Below are positions 8,076 to 16,662 of a stretch of DNA of 64,000 bases, piece by piece (position 1 is the first letter of the stretch; the number at the start of each line of letters is the position of its first letter). This DNA comes from CAZPUS01 sp964589825 (GTDB lineage Bacteria; Fibrobacterota; Chitinivibrionia; Chitinivibrionales; WJKA01): contig CAZPUS010000001.1 of assembly GCA_964589825.1 (NCBI GenBank), positions 1 to 64,000 on the forward strand. Reading direction: 5' to 3'. Position numbers and translations under genes: made by a program. The notes beneath the pieces are model-generated. The model made no database searches and was not told the origin of the DNA. It was given only the letters and a program-made list of their open reading frames with translations.

Positions 8076-9026
8076 ATGGCCGAAAATGTCGTTATCATCG
8101 GATCGGGACCGGCAGGTTTTACCGCAGGAATCTATGCCGCACGTGCCAACCTCTCCCCCCTGCTGTTTGAAGGTTTTCAAAAAGGCGGCATGCCGGGCGG
8201 GCAGCTAATGACCACCGGCGTAATCGAAAATTTTCCCGGATTTCCCAACGGCATCGACGGACAGCAGCTCATGCAGCAAATGCGGCAACAGTGTACCAAT
8301 TTCGGTACTCGTACGGTGATGGAAGATATTGTCGATGTCGATCTCGATACGCACCCCTTCGTGCTTACCACAAGTGAAGAGAAAAAATACGAGACCAATA
8401 CCATTATCGTCTCCACCGGTGCGAATGCCCGTCGTCTCGACCTCGATTCCGAAAAACGCCTGTGGGGCAGGGGTATCTCCGCGTGCGCAGTATGCGACGG
8501 CGGACTGCCTATGTTTCGCAACAAAGAGCTTGCGGTAATCGGCGGAGGCGATTCCGCCATAGAAGAAGCCTCTCATCTGGCCCACTTCGGCTCAAAGGTG
8601 TATATTATTCACAGACGCGACGAGCTTCGTGCAGGAAAAATCCTGCAAAAGAGGGCATTCGAAAACCCCAGAATAGAAGTATTGTGGAATAAAGTGGTGG
8701 AAGAGTTTTTGGGAGAGCAGACCCTGACAGGAATAACGCTGCGGGATACGGTATCCGGAGAAACGAGCCGGCTTCCGGTTGCCGGTGCATTCGAAGCGAT
8801 CGGCCACACACCCAACACCGACTTTCTGAAAGGTCAGATAGAAACCGACGATATGGGATATATAAAAGTGAGAGCGGGTACCTCGGCCACCTCTACACCC
8901 GGCGTTTTTGCATCGGGGGACGTTCAGGACAGCCGCTACCGTCAGGCAATCACCGCGGCAGGCAGCGGGTGCAAAGCGGCGATCGATGCGGAACGCTGGC
9001 TCCAGGAGCGCGGCCTGGCCCTGTAA
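8076..9026 (+). CDS. trxB: Thioredoxin reductase
   Basis: A 316-residue flavoprotein that moves electrons from NADPH to thioredoxin. The FAD motif VIIGSGPAGFTAGIYAARA is at the N-terminus, the NAD(P) motif AVIGGGDSAIEEA is near residue 155, and the redox pair is in ISACAVCDGGLP near residue 135 (CxxC). The C-terminal FAD motif is VFASGDVQDSRYRQAITAAG. Length matches low-molecular-weight bacterial TrxB. ATG follows AAGGAG with nine bases between. It converges on dsbD, whose membrane reductase takes electrons from the thioredoxin pool, so the two are functionally linked. Confidence 0.97.
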   Translation: MAENVVIIGSGPAGFTAGIYAARANLSPLLFEGFQKGGMPGGQLMTTGVIENFPGFPNGIDGQQLMQQMRQQCTNFGTRTVMEDIVDVDLDTHPFVLTTSEEKKYETNTIIVSTGANARRLDLDSEKRLWGRGISACAVCDGGLPMFRNKELAVIGGGDSAIEEASHLAHFGSKVYIIHRRDELRAGKILQKRAFENPRIEVLWNKVVEEFLGEQTLTGITLRDTVSGETSRLPVAGAFEAIGHTPNTDFLKGQIETDDMGYIKVRAGTSATSTPGVFASGDVQDSRYRQAITAAGSGCKAAIDAERWLQERGLAL

Positions 9027-9074
9027 ACGCAATAAGTCGCTCTGTCTGAAAAAACCGTTGTGTCGCGGAACCGA

Positions 9075-10742
9075 TTATTGATTCATCGTGCGTGGCTTCA
9101 TAATGACATACGTGGGCATTCCGACGACATCGAAATACTCCAGCACCTCTTTTACGTCAGAATCGTCGGGGGATTCGACCGACCAGGATATCGTGACAAA
9201 TCGTTTGAGCCTCTTTTCCACCTCGTCATTTTTCAGCGTGGTGGCGTGCATCGCTTTGCAGTTTTTGCACCAGGGAGCGGTAAAGTCGATCAGTACCGGC
9301 GCGTCCTCTGCACGTGCCGCGGCAAGGCCTTTGTCAAGCGATGAATACCACTGTTGCGATTTCTCCTCAGCTGCAGAGGCCGAAACCGTATCGGCCGCCA
9401 TTCGTGCTCTTACGATCTTTACCGCAGTATAGCCATATACCAGACCGACTATCAGAATAATCACGCCAAACACATTGCGCACGGCCACCATCCAGTTACC
9501 AGGTTTTGGCAGAAGCGACAATCCCGCACCTGCGAACGGCCACGGCAGCGCCATACCGAATCCGAGGACAAAGGGCAACAGCAGCGCAACCGATGTTCCT
9601 GCCGAATAAAGCGTCGTGGCATACAGCACCACCGATATAACGACCGGTGCAACGCATGCACCGGCAAGAATCGCGGTAACAATCCCCATGCCAAATGCTG
9701 CAAACGCCCCTTTTTTGCCGTTGCCCTGCGCGTTCCCGCCCCCCCTGAATCTGGTTAAGTCGATATGAAACACATCAAACATCGCGAGTGAAAGCACAAT
9801 AAAAAGCAGCGAAATTGCCGCATTGAATAGTGGTGATGAATTGATAAAGCCGAACGTTTTTCCCGTAAGAATTACCACTACCCCGAGTAAGCCGTACGAA
9901 AGAACCATGCCCATTCCGTATACGGCTCCCACAGCGAATCCACCCAGCCTGCTGCTCGCACGGGCTCCTGCACCGAGGATGGCAAGGGTAATCGGAATAA
10001 CGGGCAGGACGCAGGGGGTAAAATTAAGCGCGAGTCCACCCACAATTACCAGCAGAATAACGCTCCACACCGGCATATTCATAAACGCAGAACCGGCGGC
10101 AGAGCCCTGCGCCGGGTTGTCGAGAAACGAGACAAACGCAGGGACCGACATATACCCCGTGCGCGTACCTTCTATCGAAAAATCCTCAGCATAAGACTTC
10201 CATTGCGTATCCTGCTTCTGTTGAATGATTCCGGATGCATCCGCGGGAATTGATTCCTCCGTAAAGCCGCTTTTTTCATCACCCGGGGCATAGTAAAAAT
10301 GCGCAGTCTCCGGGAAAAAACACCGGGCGGTATCACATGCCTGATAACTGATGTAACCCGCGACCTCCCATTCAGGCTTCTGCTGCGCAAATGAAAGCAA
10401 AATGCGATCCCCGTCTCCCAGCAATTTTACCGAATCGCCTTCGACTATTGTCACTTCGGTTTGAGAGGGATAGACGATACGGGCCTGTCCCAGCCCTTTT
10501 TTATTTTTAATGTGTATGGCGAAGTTCAACGCGGTATCGAGATAGACATGCACATGCGGACGCATACTAAACCCTATCTCGATCATACGCTGGTTATTGT
10601 CCTGATCGACATAAGTTGTATCGGTCAGGACAACCGGCTCTTTGTCTACTTCCGCTTTTTCGTCTTCATTGAGCAACACCTGCGCATGTATGCCGACGGC
10701 ACATACTATCATCACGGCTAAAAAACGTATATTCAGTGACAT
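9075..10742 (-). CDS. dsbD: Thiol:disulfide interchange protein DsbD
   Basis: A 555-residue inner-membrane reductant conduit. Order of parts: signal peptide (MSLNIRFLAVMIVCAVGIHA), periplasmic alpha domain with YQACDTARCFFPE near residue 155 (the Cys pair), a membrane domain of about eight helices (residues about 225-445) with the paired Cys motifs NFTPCVLPVIPI and AGACVAPVV, and a C-terminal thioredoxin domain with APWCKNCKAM near residue 490. All three Cys pairs of DsbD are present, so electron flow from cytoplasmic thioredoxin to periplasmic disulfides is expected. The gene is convergent with trxB (48 bp apart) and divergent from the DUF2141 gene. Confidence 0.95.
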   Translation of the reverse strand: MSLNIRFLAVMIVCAVGIHAQVLLNEDEKAEVDKEPVVLTDTTYVDQDNNQRMIEIGFSMRPHVHVYLDTALNFAIHIKNKKGLGQARIVYPSQTEVTIVEGDSVKLLGDGDRILLSFAQQKPEWEVAGYISYQACDTARCFFPETAHFYYAPGDEKSGFTEESIPADASGIIQQKQDTQWKSYAEDFSIEGTRTGYMSVPAFVSFLDNPAQGSAAGSAFMNMPVWSVILLVIVGGLALNFTPCVLPVIPITLAILGAGARASSRLGGFAVGAVYGMGMVLSYGLLGVVVILTGKTFGFINSSPLFNAAISLLFIVLSLAMFDVFHIDLTRFRGGGNAQGNGKKGAFAAFGMGIVTAILAGACVAPVVISVVLYATTLYSAGTSVALLLPFVLGFGMALPWPFAGAGLSLLPKPGNWMVAVRNVFGVIILIVGLVYGYTAVKIVRARMAADTVSASAAEEKSQQWYSSLDKGLAAARAEDAPVLIDFTAPWCKNCKAMHATTLKNDEVEKRLKRFVTISWSVESPDDSDVKEVLEYFDVVGMPTYVIMKPRTMNQ

Positions 10743-10874
10743 GTTCGGTCCCCTGATTCCGTTAATAAAACGATTACGTAATAAAAATGCGTTTCAGGCC
10801 GTATAAATATACAGTATGCCCGCGCAAATAGTACAAGGCCGGGTTTTTTACCACTATCACGAAAGGAAACACCT

Positions 10875-11327
10875 ATGGTAAGGCCGATTACTGTTATCGC
10901 ATTATGTGTTTTTAGTATTTTTTCCTCCACAGCTACGTTGTATGCCAAAGACAGTACCGCAACACTCCGGGTCACCGTCACAAACATTGCCGACAATAAA
11001 GGAAATCTCCTTGTTACGGTCTATTCCAATGCCGACGGCTTTCCAATGAAGCCCGAAAAGGCGCTCATACGCAAAGTCATTGATCTTTCTTCGAGCCAAT
11101 CCTCACAAAAACAATTGGATTTCACGCTCGAGGCGCCGGGGGATTACGCGGTCGCCGCGGTACACGATAAGAACGCAGACAAAAAGCTCTCACTTTCGCT
11201 GATCGGGATACCGAACGAACCCACGGGGGTATCAAACAATGCGAAAGGGAAAATGGGACCGCCATCTTTTAAGGATGCGCGGTTGAGATTTCCCGAAACC
11301 GATTCGATCACTATAACACTGAATTGA
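10875..11327 (+). CDS. Secreted DUF2141 protein
   Basis: A 150-residue protein with a signal peptide (MVRPITVIALCVFSIFSSTATLYAK) followed by one beta-rich domain. The pattern LRVTVTNIADNKGNLLVTVYSN, split by GDYAVAAVHDKNADKKLS and ending GMGPPSF-like (KGKMGPPSFKDARLRF), matches the DUF2141 family of periplasmic proteins of unknown role. A clear AAAGGAAA lies eight bases before ATG. The permease gene begins 10 bp after the stop with no visible ribosome binding site of its own, so the two are probably co-transcribed and coupled. Family call is good; function is unknown. Confidence 0.85.
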   Translation: MVRPITVIALCVFSIFSSTATLYAKDSTATLRVTVTNIADNKGNLLVTVYSNADGFPMKPEKALIRKVIDLSSSQSSQKQLDFTLEAPGDYAVAAVHDKNADKKLSLSLIGIPNEPTGVSNNAKGKMGPPSFKDARLRFPETDSITITLN

Positions 11328-11337
11328 TCTGCTGTCT

Positions 11338-12655
11338 ATGGATATCACACAATTCCCCAATGCCGTTGTCGATACTTTTTTTGAAATGGCCCCCTTTCTG
11401 CTTCTGGGACTTACCTGCGCGGGAATTCTGCACGTGGTGTTTAAAAAAGAGTTCATCATGAAGCATCTGGGAAAAAACAACATTTTTTCGACCATCAAGG
11501 CAGCGCTTCTCGGAGTACCTCTGCCCCTGTGCTCGTGTGGTGTAATCCCTACGGCGGTCTCTCTGCACAAAAACCGTGCATCAGAGGGGGCGACGGTATC
11601 GTTTCTCATTTCCACACCTCAGACAGGTGTCGATTCCATTATCGCCACGTACGGCGTACTCGGACCAGTATTCGGTCTGTTTCGCCCTGTCGCGGCATTT
11701 GCGATGGGTATCATCGGCGGCATTGCCACCACAATCATGCCGGGGCTCAAGCACACAAAATCCCGTCAAGCTGCTGCGCAGGATACCCCTCAATGCAGTG
11801 TCTGCACGCGAAGCGATCCGCATACGCATTCCCTGTGGGGAAAACTCCGCGCCATGATTACCTATGCCTACGGCGAATTTCTGGACGATATTGCCCTTCA
11901 TTTAATAATCGGTATCCTTATCTCGGCTGCCATCTCCGTGTTTGTTCCTGCTTCGTTTTTTTCCCGTTATGTGGGAAACGACCTCGCTGAAATGGGACTC
12001 ATGATCGTCGGCGGCATCCCGCTGTACGTATGTGCCACCGCATCCATACCCATAGCCATGGCGCTTATGATGAAAGGGGTATCCGCCGGTGCCGCTTTTG
12101 TATTCCTTGCCGTCGGTCCTGCCACGAATGCGGCCACGCTTGTACTCATTTACAAATCAATGGGTATGCGTGTTGTTGCCATTTACCTTGCTTCAATAAC
12201 CTTTCTTTCTGTTGGTGCCGGGTTTATCCTCAATTACCTGCACACCACTTTCGGAGCCGATATGGTGCATCGCGCAACACATGCATCACATGCCGAAGGT
12301 TCGGTTCTTCTTTTCGCCAGCTCGTTTTTTTTCCTTTTTCTGCTGCTCTTTTCTCTGTTCAGACGGTTTTTCCCACGCCTCTGGCACCGGCTGCAAACCC
12401 TTGTCCTATCCNNNNNNNNNNGTCCTATCCCGCACGGGAGCCGGCATCACCCGCTACGAATCGGCTATTTCAATAGAAGGCATGACCTGTAATCATTGTG
12501 CGCATTTTGTGCAGGAGGCGATTCAACGTACCGGGGTCACCGATGTATATGTGGATCTGCACAACCAGAAAGCCTACATTAACGGAGACTTCGATCCGGA
12601 AACGGTAAAAAATGCGATCGTAGATGCGGGATATAAAGCAGGCTCCATTTGTTGA
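11338..12655 (+). CDS. SO_0444/YraQ-type permease fused to an HMA metal-binding domain (split by N gap)
   Basis: The N-terminal part is a DUF318-type permease with about eight to ten membrane helices and the typical PLPLCSCGVIPTAVSLHKN motif (about residue 62), known from putative Cu/Zn efflux permeases. Ten N at 12412-12421 interrupt it. GTCCTATCC stands on both sides of the gap; dropping the N and one copy (19 bases) restores a single frame of 432 residues. The restored tail RTGAGITRYESAISIEGMTC leads into an HMA domain with the metal-binding GMTCNHC and ends GYKAGSIC. A metal-efflux role in the membrane is inferred from family and the HMA domain. The stop codon overlaps the first base of a repeat element. 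Confidence 0.85.
12412..12421. other. Assembly gap of 10 N flanked by a 9-bp duplicate
   Basis: GTCCTATCC occurs immediately before (12403-12411) and after (12422-12430) the N run. Contig ends that overlap but were not merged give exactly this pattern. Removing 19 bases brings the permease and the HMA domain into one frame, so the true sequence is probably continuous here. Confidence 0.85.
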
Positions 12656-12819
12656 ACCTGAATTGAGCGGTTTTGTTCACGAAATCTGCTGCAATACGCA
12701 CTACTCTTATAATCTCTAAAATCATGAGACAACCAATAAGGGTGCCCGATGGTTTTCCAAAACACAATAGCAGCACGGCTCACCGCAGCGTTCATTAAAA
12801 CAACCGCTTAATTCAGGTT
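12655..12819 (+). mobile_element. MITE-like element, full copy, 165 bp
   Basis: Terminal inverted repeats of 18 bases agree at 17 positions: AACCTGAATTGAGCGGTT on the left and the complement of AACCGCTTAATTCAGGTT on the right. There is no coding capacity. It shares its length and interior blocks (TTTTGTTC-CGAAATCT, TACTCTTA, CAGCACGGCTCAC) with the copy at 51462. No clear target-site duplication is visible. It sits between the permease stop and the rubrerythrin-like gene. Size and structure are those of a non-autonomous miniature transposable element; the autonomous partner is not in the window. Confidence 0.8.
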
Positions 12820-12882
12820 AAACCAACTAACATCGAATCAATTAACTAAACCTATTCAGAATGAACACAAGGAGAAAAACCT

Positions 12883-13374
12883 ATGAGCTTCTTCGAAAGC
12901 GCCAAACAGATCGAACAAAAAGGGATCGAGCATTACACCAAACTGAGCGAAAACGCTCCTGATGCAACCATTAAAGGCATTTTCAGCTTTCTCGCGGATC
13001 AGGAAAGAGACCACTATTCGACATTCGAGGCGATCGAACACAACGCATCGCCCGCAGAGATAAAACCGACCCAGGATATTCTTGCACGTGCAAAAGAGGT
13101 TTTCTCAGAGTTGGCAAGTACGAAAAGCATACAGCAGCCTCTTTACGATTATGAAGCGGCTTATCGCGATGCATACGATTTTGAGCAGGAAAGCATAAGA
13201 CTCTATAGTACCGCCCTGGAAAACGCCTCCAATCAAAAAGAACAGCAACAGCTCACCCGTATAATCGATGAAGAAAAAAAACACGCCCTACTGATGGACA
13301 GCCTGTGCGAGTTCGTTAAAAAACCGAAAGAATGGCTTGAAAATGCCGAGTGGCATCATCTCGACGAGTATTGA
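12883..13374 (+). CDS. Rubrerythrin-like ferritin-family di-iron protein
   Basis: A 163-residue four-helix protein with two E-(x)n-ExxH halves: Glu in KGIEHYTKLSE and ExxH in DQERDHYSTFE, then Glu in DFEQESIRLYS and ExxH in DEEKKHALLMDSL. This is the di-iron site of the rubrerythrin family. There is no C-terminal rubredoxin Cys4 domain, so it is not a classical rubrerythrin; the end WLENAEWHHLDEY is typical of this short subgroup. A role in peroxide defence or iron handling is inferred from the family. AAGGAG stands nine bases before ATG. Its last 19 bases overlap the end of miaA on the other strand. Confidence 0.88.
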   Translation: MSFFESAKQIEQKGIEHYTKLSENAPDATIKGIFSFLADQERDHYSTFEAIEHNASPAEIKPTQDILARAKEVFSELASTKSIQQPLYDYEAAYRDAYDFEQESIRLYSTALENASNQKEQQQLTRIIDEEKKHALLMDSLCEFVKKPKEWLENAEWHHLDEY

Positions 13375-14318
13375 GCGTTCATGTCGGCAATTATGCGATC
13401 TGCCGTATCGCTGCTGCTGCAATCGGTGACATCCAGCCATTTCACTTCATCGACTTTGTGACGAAACCACGTCATCTGCCGTTTCGCATAATTGCGTGTA
13501 TGCCGGCGAATGTGTTCTGCTGCGTCCACCATATCAGTGTCGCCGTGGTGGACGGCAAAAAGTTCACGGTAACCGACGGTTTTCATCCCGGGGGATGTCT
13601 CATCGCAGCCTCGTGCCACCAGTGACTGAAATTCTTCCCATAGCCCCTGCTCCAGCATAAGACTCACACGGCGGTTTATTCGTTCATAGAGGCGGTCGCG
13701 CTGCATAGTCATGATATAGACCTTCACCTCTTTTGCAAAAGGCGCAACCGAAAAATCACTCCTTAACTCCGATGCAGGTGTGCCGGTGAGGTCATATATT
13801 TCGAGTGCTCTCACTATACGAACCGTATCGTTGGAGTGCAGTTGTGCCGCACGCTTCGGATCGACCTGCACAAGACGTCTGTAGAGATACTCGCTGCCTT
13901 TGCGTTGCAGCTGCCGGTGCAGCGTATCGCGTATCGCCTCGTCCGAGGAGACATTGATGTCGATTCCCCCGGCCAGCGCATTATAATAAAGCCCCGTTCC
14001 ACCACACACGAGTGCTTTTTTACCTTGCGCGTGCAGCTGCGCCACCGCATTCGCCGCATCCCGCGCATAACGATGCGCGGAGTATTTTTCATCCGGATCG
14101 ACGATGTCGATCATACGGTGGGGAATACGCCGCATACTTTCCCGGTCCGGCTTTGCGGTTCCGATATCCATGTACCGATAAATCTGGCGGGAATCGCAGG
14201 AGATGATACCCGCATTCATGCGTTCAGCAAGCTGCAACGCACAACTTGTCTTTCCCACTGCGGTGGGGCCCAGCAGAACGAGATCCGGGGATTTCGCCGC
14301 ATCGGAGTATTCATACAT
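13356..14318 (-). CDS. miaA: tRNA dimethylallyltransferase MiaA
   Basis: A 320-residue enzyme that adds a dimethylallyl group to A37 of tRNAs reading UNN codons. The P-loop GPTAVGKTSCALQLA, the substrate block CDSRQIYRYMDIGTAKP, the conserved DIVDPDEKYSAHRYARDA and VCGGTGLYYNAL, and the C-terminal KTVGYRE and YAKRQMTWFR motifs are all present. Length is normal. Start codon chosen at 14318; a short repeat element lies 43 bp upstream. It is convergent with the rubrerythrin-like gene with a 19-bp overlap. Confidence 0.96.
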   Translation of the reverse strand: MYEYSDAAKSPDLVLLGPTAVGKTSCALQLAERMNAGIISCDSRQIYRYMDIGTAKPDRESMRRIPHRMIDIVDPDEKYSAHRYARDAANAVAQLHAQGKKALVCGGTGLYYNALAGGIDINVSSDEAIRDTLHRQLQRKGSEYLYRRLVQVDPKRAAQLHSNDTVRIVRALEIYDLTGTPASELRSDFSVAPFAKEVKVYIMTMQRDRLYERINRRVSLMLEQGLWEEFQSLVARGCDETSPGMKTVGYRELFAVHHGDTDMVDAAEHIRRHTRNYAKRQMTWFRHKVDEVKWLDVTDCSSSDTADRIIADMNAQYSSR

Positions 14319-14360
14319 TCGTATACAGCCTGGATTATGCTTTTTTATACATCAGATAAC

Positions 14361-14424
14361 ACCTGAATTGAGCGACTTTTGTGCGCGAAATCTGCCGTCA
14401 TCAAAATTAGCGCTCAATTCAGGT
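14361..14424 (+). repeat. Short, internally deleted copy of the MITE-like element, 64 bp
   Basis: Perfect 14-base terminal inverted repeats, ACCTGAATTGAGCG and CGCTCAATTCAGGT, with left-interior similarity (TTTTGTGCGCGAAATCTGCC) to the full copies and a missing middle. It lies just upstream of miaA. Hairpin formation in RNA is likely. Confidence 0.75.
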
Positions 14425-14660
14425 AAAAATAATTGTATGGCGCTGCAGGGTAAAATATCGATACAGCCGGAGTAGCAAAACGTCTTCCCTCCGGACGCGG
14501 GTGAGTGTATACATGTATTTTTAGAGACAAAATCCGATAGTTGAATCCCCCATATGAGAAAGCCGGTAATGGTATCTACCCGGCGTCAGAAACACAGTAA
14601 TACAGGATCTCCAGCGTATCGCAACCAAATAACTCCATTTTTCCCAGGATACGTACCCAG

Positions 14661-15791
14661 ATGAAAAAAAGAGTATATCTTACCGCAGCAGTAGTCGCAC
14701 TCATAGTGGCGGTACTGGTGCTTAATCATAATCTTGCAACCCTCAGCAACCTTACATCTGCTGTGTTTGGTACTTCGGATGGTTCGCTCAAATCTCAACT
14801 ACAACAGGTGTTTTCTAAAAAAAGTGGCGAAGATATTCTGAAACAGCTTCTTTCCGAGGTAGAATGTGATACCACGAAAATGGAGCGTTTTTTCTCTCTG
14901 GAATCGAATACAATAGAGCTGACGACAACCGTCCCGAAAGGGAGGCCGCTTCCCTGGCTTGTATGGCACTTTTCCGAATTGAGCGACATGTCAAACTATT
15001 CGGTGTTCGATTGTGTACACCAGGAGTATACGAATTCCTGCACTATGGAATTCAGTTCGAATCAACCCAAAAAACCTGACATCCGTCTACGGTTTTCATT
15101 CGGAGATCGTTATATGTCGGATGCAGGCAAAATCGCTCTTGTCATCACCGATTTCCGGTTCGACACCACAAAAAACTCGGTCGGGTTTCTCTCTTTTGCA
15201 CGACCACTTAATCTTACCATTCATCCCGTGGTCCCTCACCCCTACTCACTCGCTTCCAAAATTGCGAACAAATACAACAAGGAAGTGATAATCGCTTTGC
15301 CGCTCGAGCCACAGTCGCTTATCCCGAATGAATACAGCGATGCGACAATAATGGTGCACTATTCACGCGATAAAATCCGCAAAATGATGTCTCATGCGAT
15401 CGACCGCATTCCTAATTTCAGCGGCATGACTAACTACATGGGCTCCCGTGCCATGCAGGATTCCCGATGCATGAAAACCGTACTCTCCCAGATCCATGCA
15501 CATCACGGCTATTTTCTTGAACAGGGCGACATCTATAATTCAAAAGCGCGCGAGGTCGCACAATCTATCGGATGTGCCTGGCGAAAAACCGATATGACAA
15601 TTTCCGACTCCCCCGACGAACCAACGGTCGAGGCCGCATTCAGAGAAGCGATTATGCATGCCCATACTTACGGCGACTGTATCCTCACTGCACCCAGACG
15701 TGTCGCGGTAATCGAGGTGCTTAACAGAATGCGTGATGTCTTCGATTATAACGGTATCGCTTTTGTGTACGTCTCGTCCCTTGCGCAGTAA
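14661..15791 (+). CDS. Divergent polysaccharide deacetylase family protein (YibQ-like)
   Basis: A 376-residue protein with an N-terminal anchor (MKKRVYLTAAVVALIVAVLV) and a C-terminal domain from about residue 160 that fits the divergent polysaccharide deacetylase family: KIALVITDFRFD for the family's usual IDDxG, LNLTIHPVVPHP, EVIIALPLEPQ, FSGMTNYMGSRAM and YGDCILTAPRRVAVIEVL. The first Asp motif is altered, as is common in this divergent group, so catalysis is uncertain. The N-terminal 160 residues are not recognised. It stands alone between miaA (divergent) and pdxJ, 66 bp before the latter. The function in envelope or polysaccharide metabolism is inferred. Confidence 0.8.
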   Translation: MKKRVYLTAAVVALIVAVLVLNHNLATLSNLTSAVFGTSDGSLKSQLQQVFSKKSGEDILKQLLSEVECDTTKMERFFSLESNTIELTTTVPKGRPLPWLVWHFSELSDMSNYSVFDCVHQEYTNSCTMEFSSNQPKKPDIRLRFSFGDRYMSDAGKIALVITDFRFDTTKNSVGFLSFARPLNLTIHPVVPHPYSLASKIANKYNKEVIIALPLEPQSLIPNEYSDATIMVHYSRDKIRKMMSHAIDRIPNFSGMTNYMGSRAMQDSRCMKTVLSQIHAHHGYFLEQGDIYNSKAREVAQSIGCAWRKTDMTISDSPDEPTVEAAFREAIMHAHTYGDCILTAPRRVAVIEVLNRMRDVFDYNGIAFVYVSSLAQ

Positions 15792-15857
15792 CCCACATAC
15801 TATTTTTTCTTTTTTGCAGACAGTTGAACCCTCATCTTTATTCAATCGGAGTGAACC

Positions 15858-16565
15858 ATGGCATTACTGGGAGTAAATGTAGATCATGTTGCCACACTGC
15901 GCGAAGCCCGCGGAGGTCACGAACCCGACCCCGTACACGCGGCGGTCCTTGCAGAGATGGCAGGCGCATCCGGCATTACCGCACATCTTCGCGAAGACAG
16001 ACGCCATATTCAGAACAGAGACATCTATCTGCTTAAACAGACCATAGGAACCCGTCTCAATCTCGAAATGGCACCCGCAACCGAAATCGTCAATATCGCA
16101 CTCGACGTGGTACCGTGGATGGTCACCCTGGTTCCCGAAAAAAGAGAGGAGCAGACAACCGAAGGCGGCCTTGCGGTGACGAGCAAAACCAAGGACCTGA
16201 GCCAGCTTATCGAGTCATTCCACGAAAACAACATCAAAGTGAGCCTTTTCATAGACCCTGAAATCCATCAGGTAAAAGCGGCAAAACGATGCAATGCAGA
16301 CTGCATCGAGCTGCACACCGGCTACTATGCGAATGCAAAAGGATTTGCACAAAGAGAAGAGCTGGAAAAGCTGCGTGATATGGCCCTGGCAGGGGATAAA
16401 CTCGGTCTGGTGGTCAATGCGGGACACGGGCTCGATTACCACAACGTCTCGGCGGTAGCGGACATCGAGCTAATCGAGGAACTCAACATCGGCCACTCAA
16501 TCGTATCACGGGCGGTATGTATCGGTATGGATGCCGCGATCAGGGATATGCTTGCGCTTCTGTAG
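15858..16565 (+). CDS. pdxJ: Pyridoxine 5'-phosphate synthase
   Basis: A 235-residue TIM-barrel enzyme that condenses 1-deoxy-D-xylulose 5-phosphate with 3-amino-2-oxopropyl phosphate in vitamin B6 synthesis. Diagnostic blocks are LGVNVDHVATLREARGG, ITAHLREDRRHIQ with the catalytic His and Arg, LNLEMAPATEI, TLVPEKREEQTTEGG, VSLFIDPE, IELHTGYYAN and NAGHGLDYHNV. Length is typical (about 240). ATG follows CGGAGTGAACC (GGAG nine bases away). It may share a transcript with the deacetylase-like gene upstream. The end faces the GH57 gene, with a hairpin between them. Confidence 0.97.
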   Translation: MALLGVNVDHVATLREARGGHEPDPVHAAVLAEMAGASGITAHLREDRRHIQNRDIYLLKQTIGTRLNLEMAPATEIVNIALDVVPWMVTLVPEKREEQTTEGGLAVTSKTKDLSQLIESFHENNIKVSLFIDPEIHQVKAAKRCNADCIELHTGYYANAKGFAQREELEKLRDMALAGDKLGLVVNAGHGLDYHNVSAVADIELIEELNIGHSIVSRAVCIGMDAAIRDMLALL

Positions 16566-16622
16566 CGACACACGCCCCTTTCACCCCTCCCAAACACGCA
16601 TACGGGACAGTTGGCAGGCAGC

Positions 16623-16650
16623 GTTGCGGAGTGGCAAAGGGGCCCGCAAC
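16623..16650. terminator. Hairpin between convergent pdxJ and GH57 genes
   Basis: GTTGCGG and CCGCAAC form a 7-bp stem around 14 bases. TTTCTACTTTTT follows 10 bases later on the plus strand. It lies 57 bp after the pdxJ stop and 12 bp after the GH57 stop on the other strand, so it could end both transcripts, though the distance to the T-run is longer than usual. Confidence 0.4.
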
Positions 16651-16662
16651 ACCCGGCAGTTT

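Noticed and set aside
12418..12655. Separate HMA-domain gene after the N gap
   Set aside because: Without the artefactual gap it is the in-frame tail of the permease, with no start codon of its own near the domain.
14975..14986. GAATTGAGCGA inside the divergent polysaccharide deacetylase gene
   Set aside because: Short match within a coding region with no neighbouring element features.
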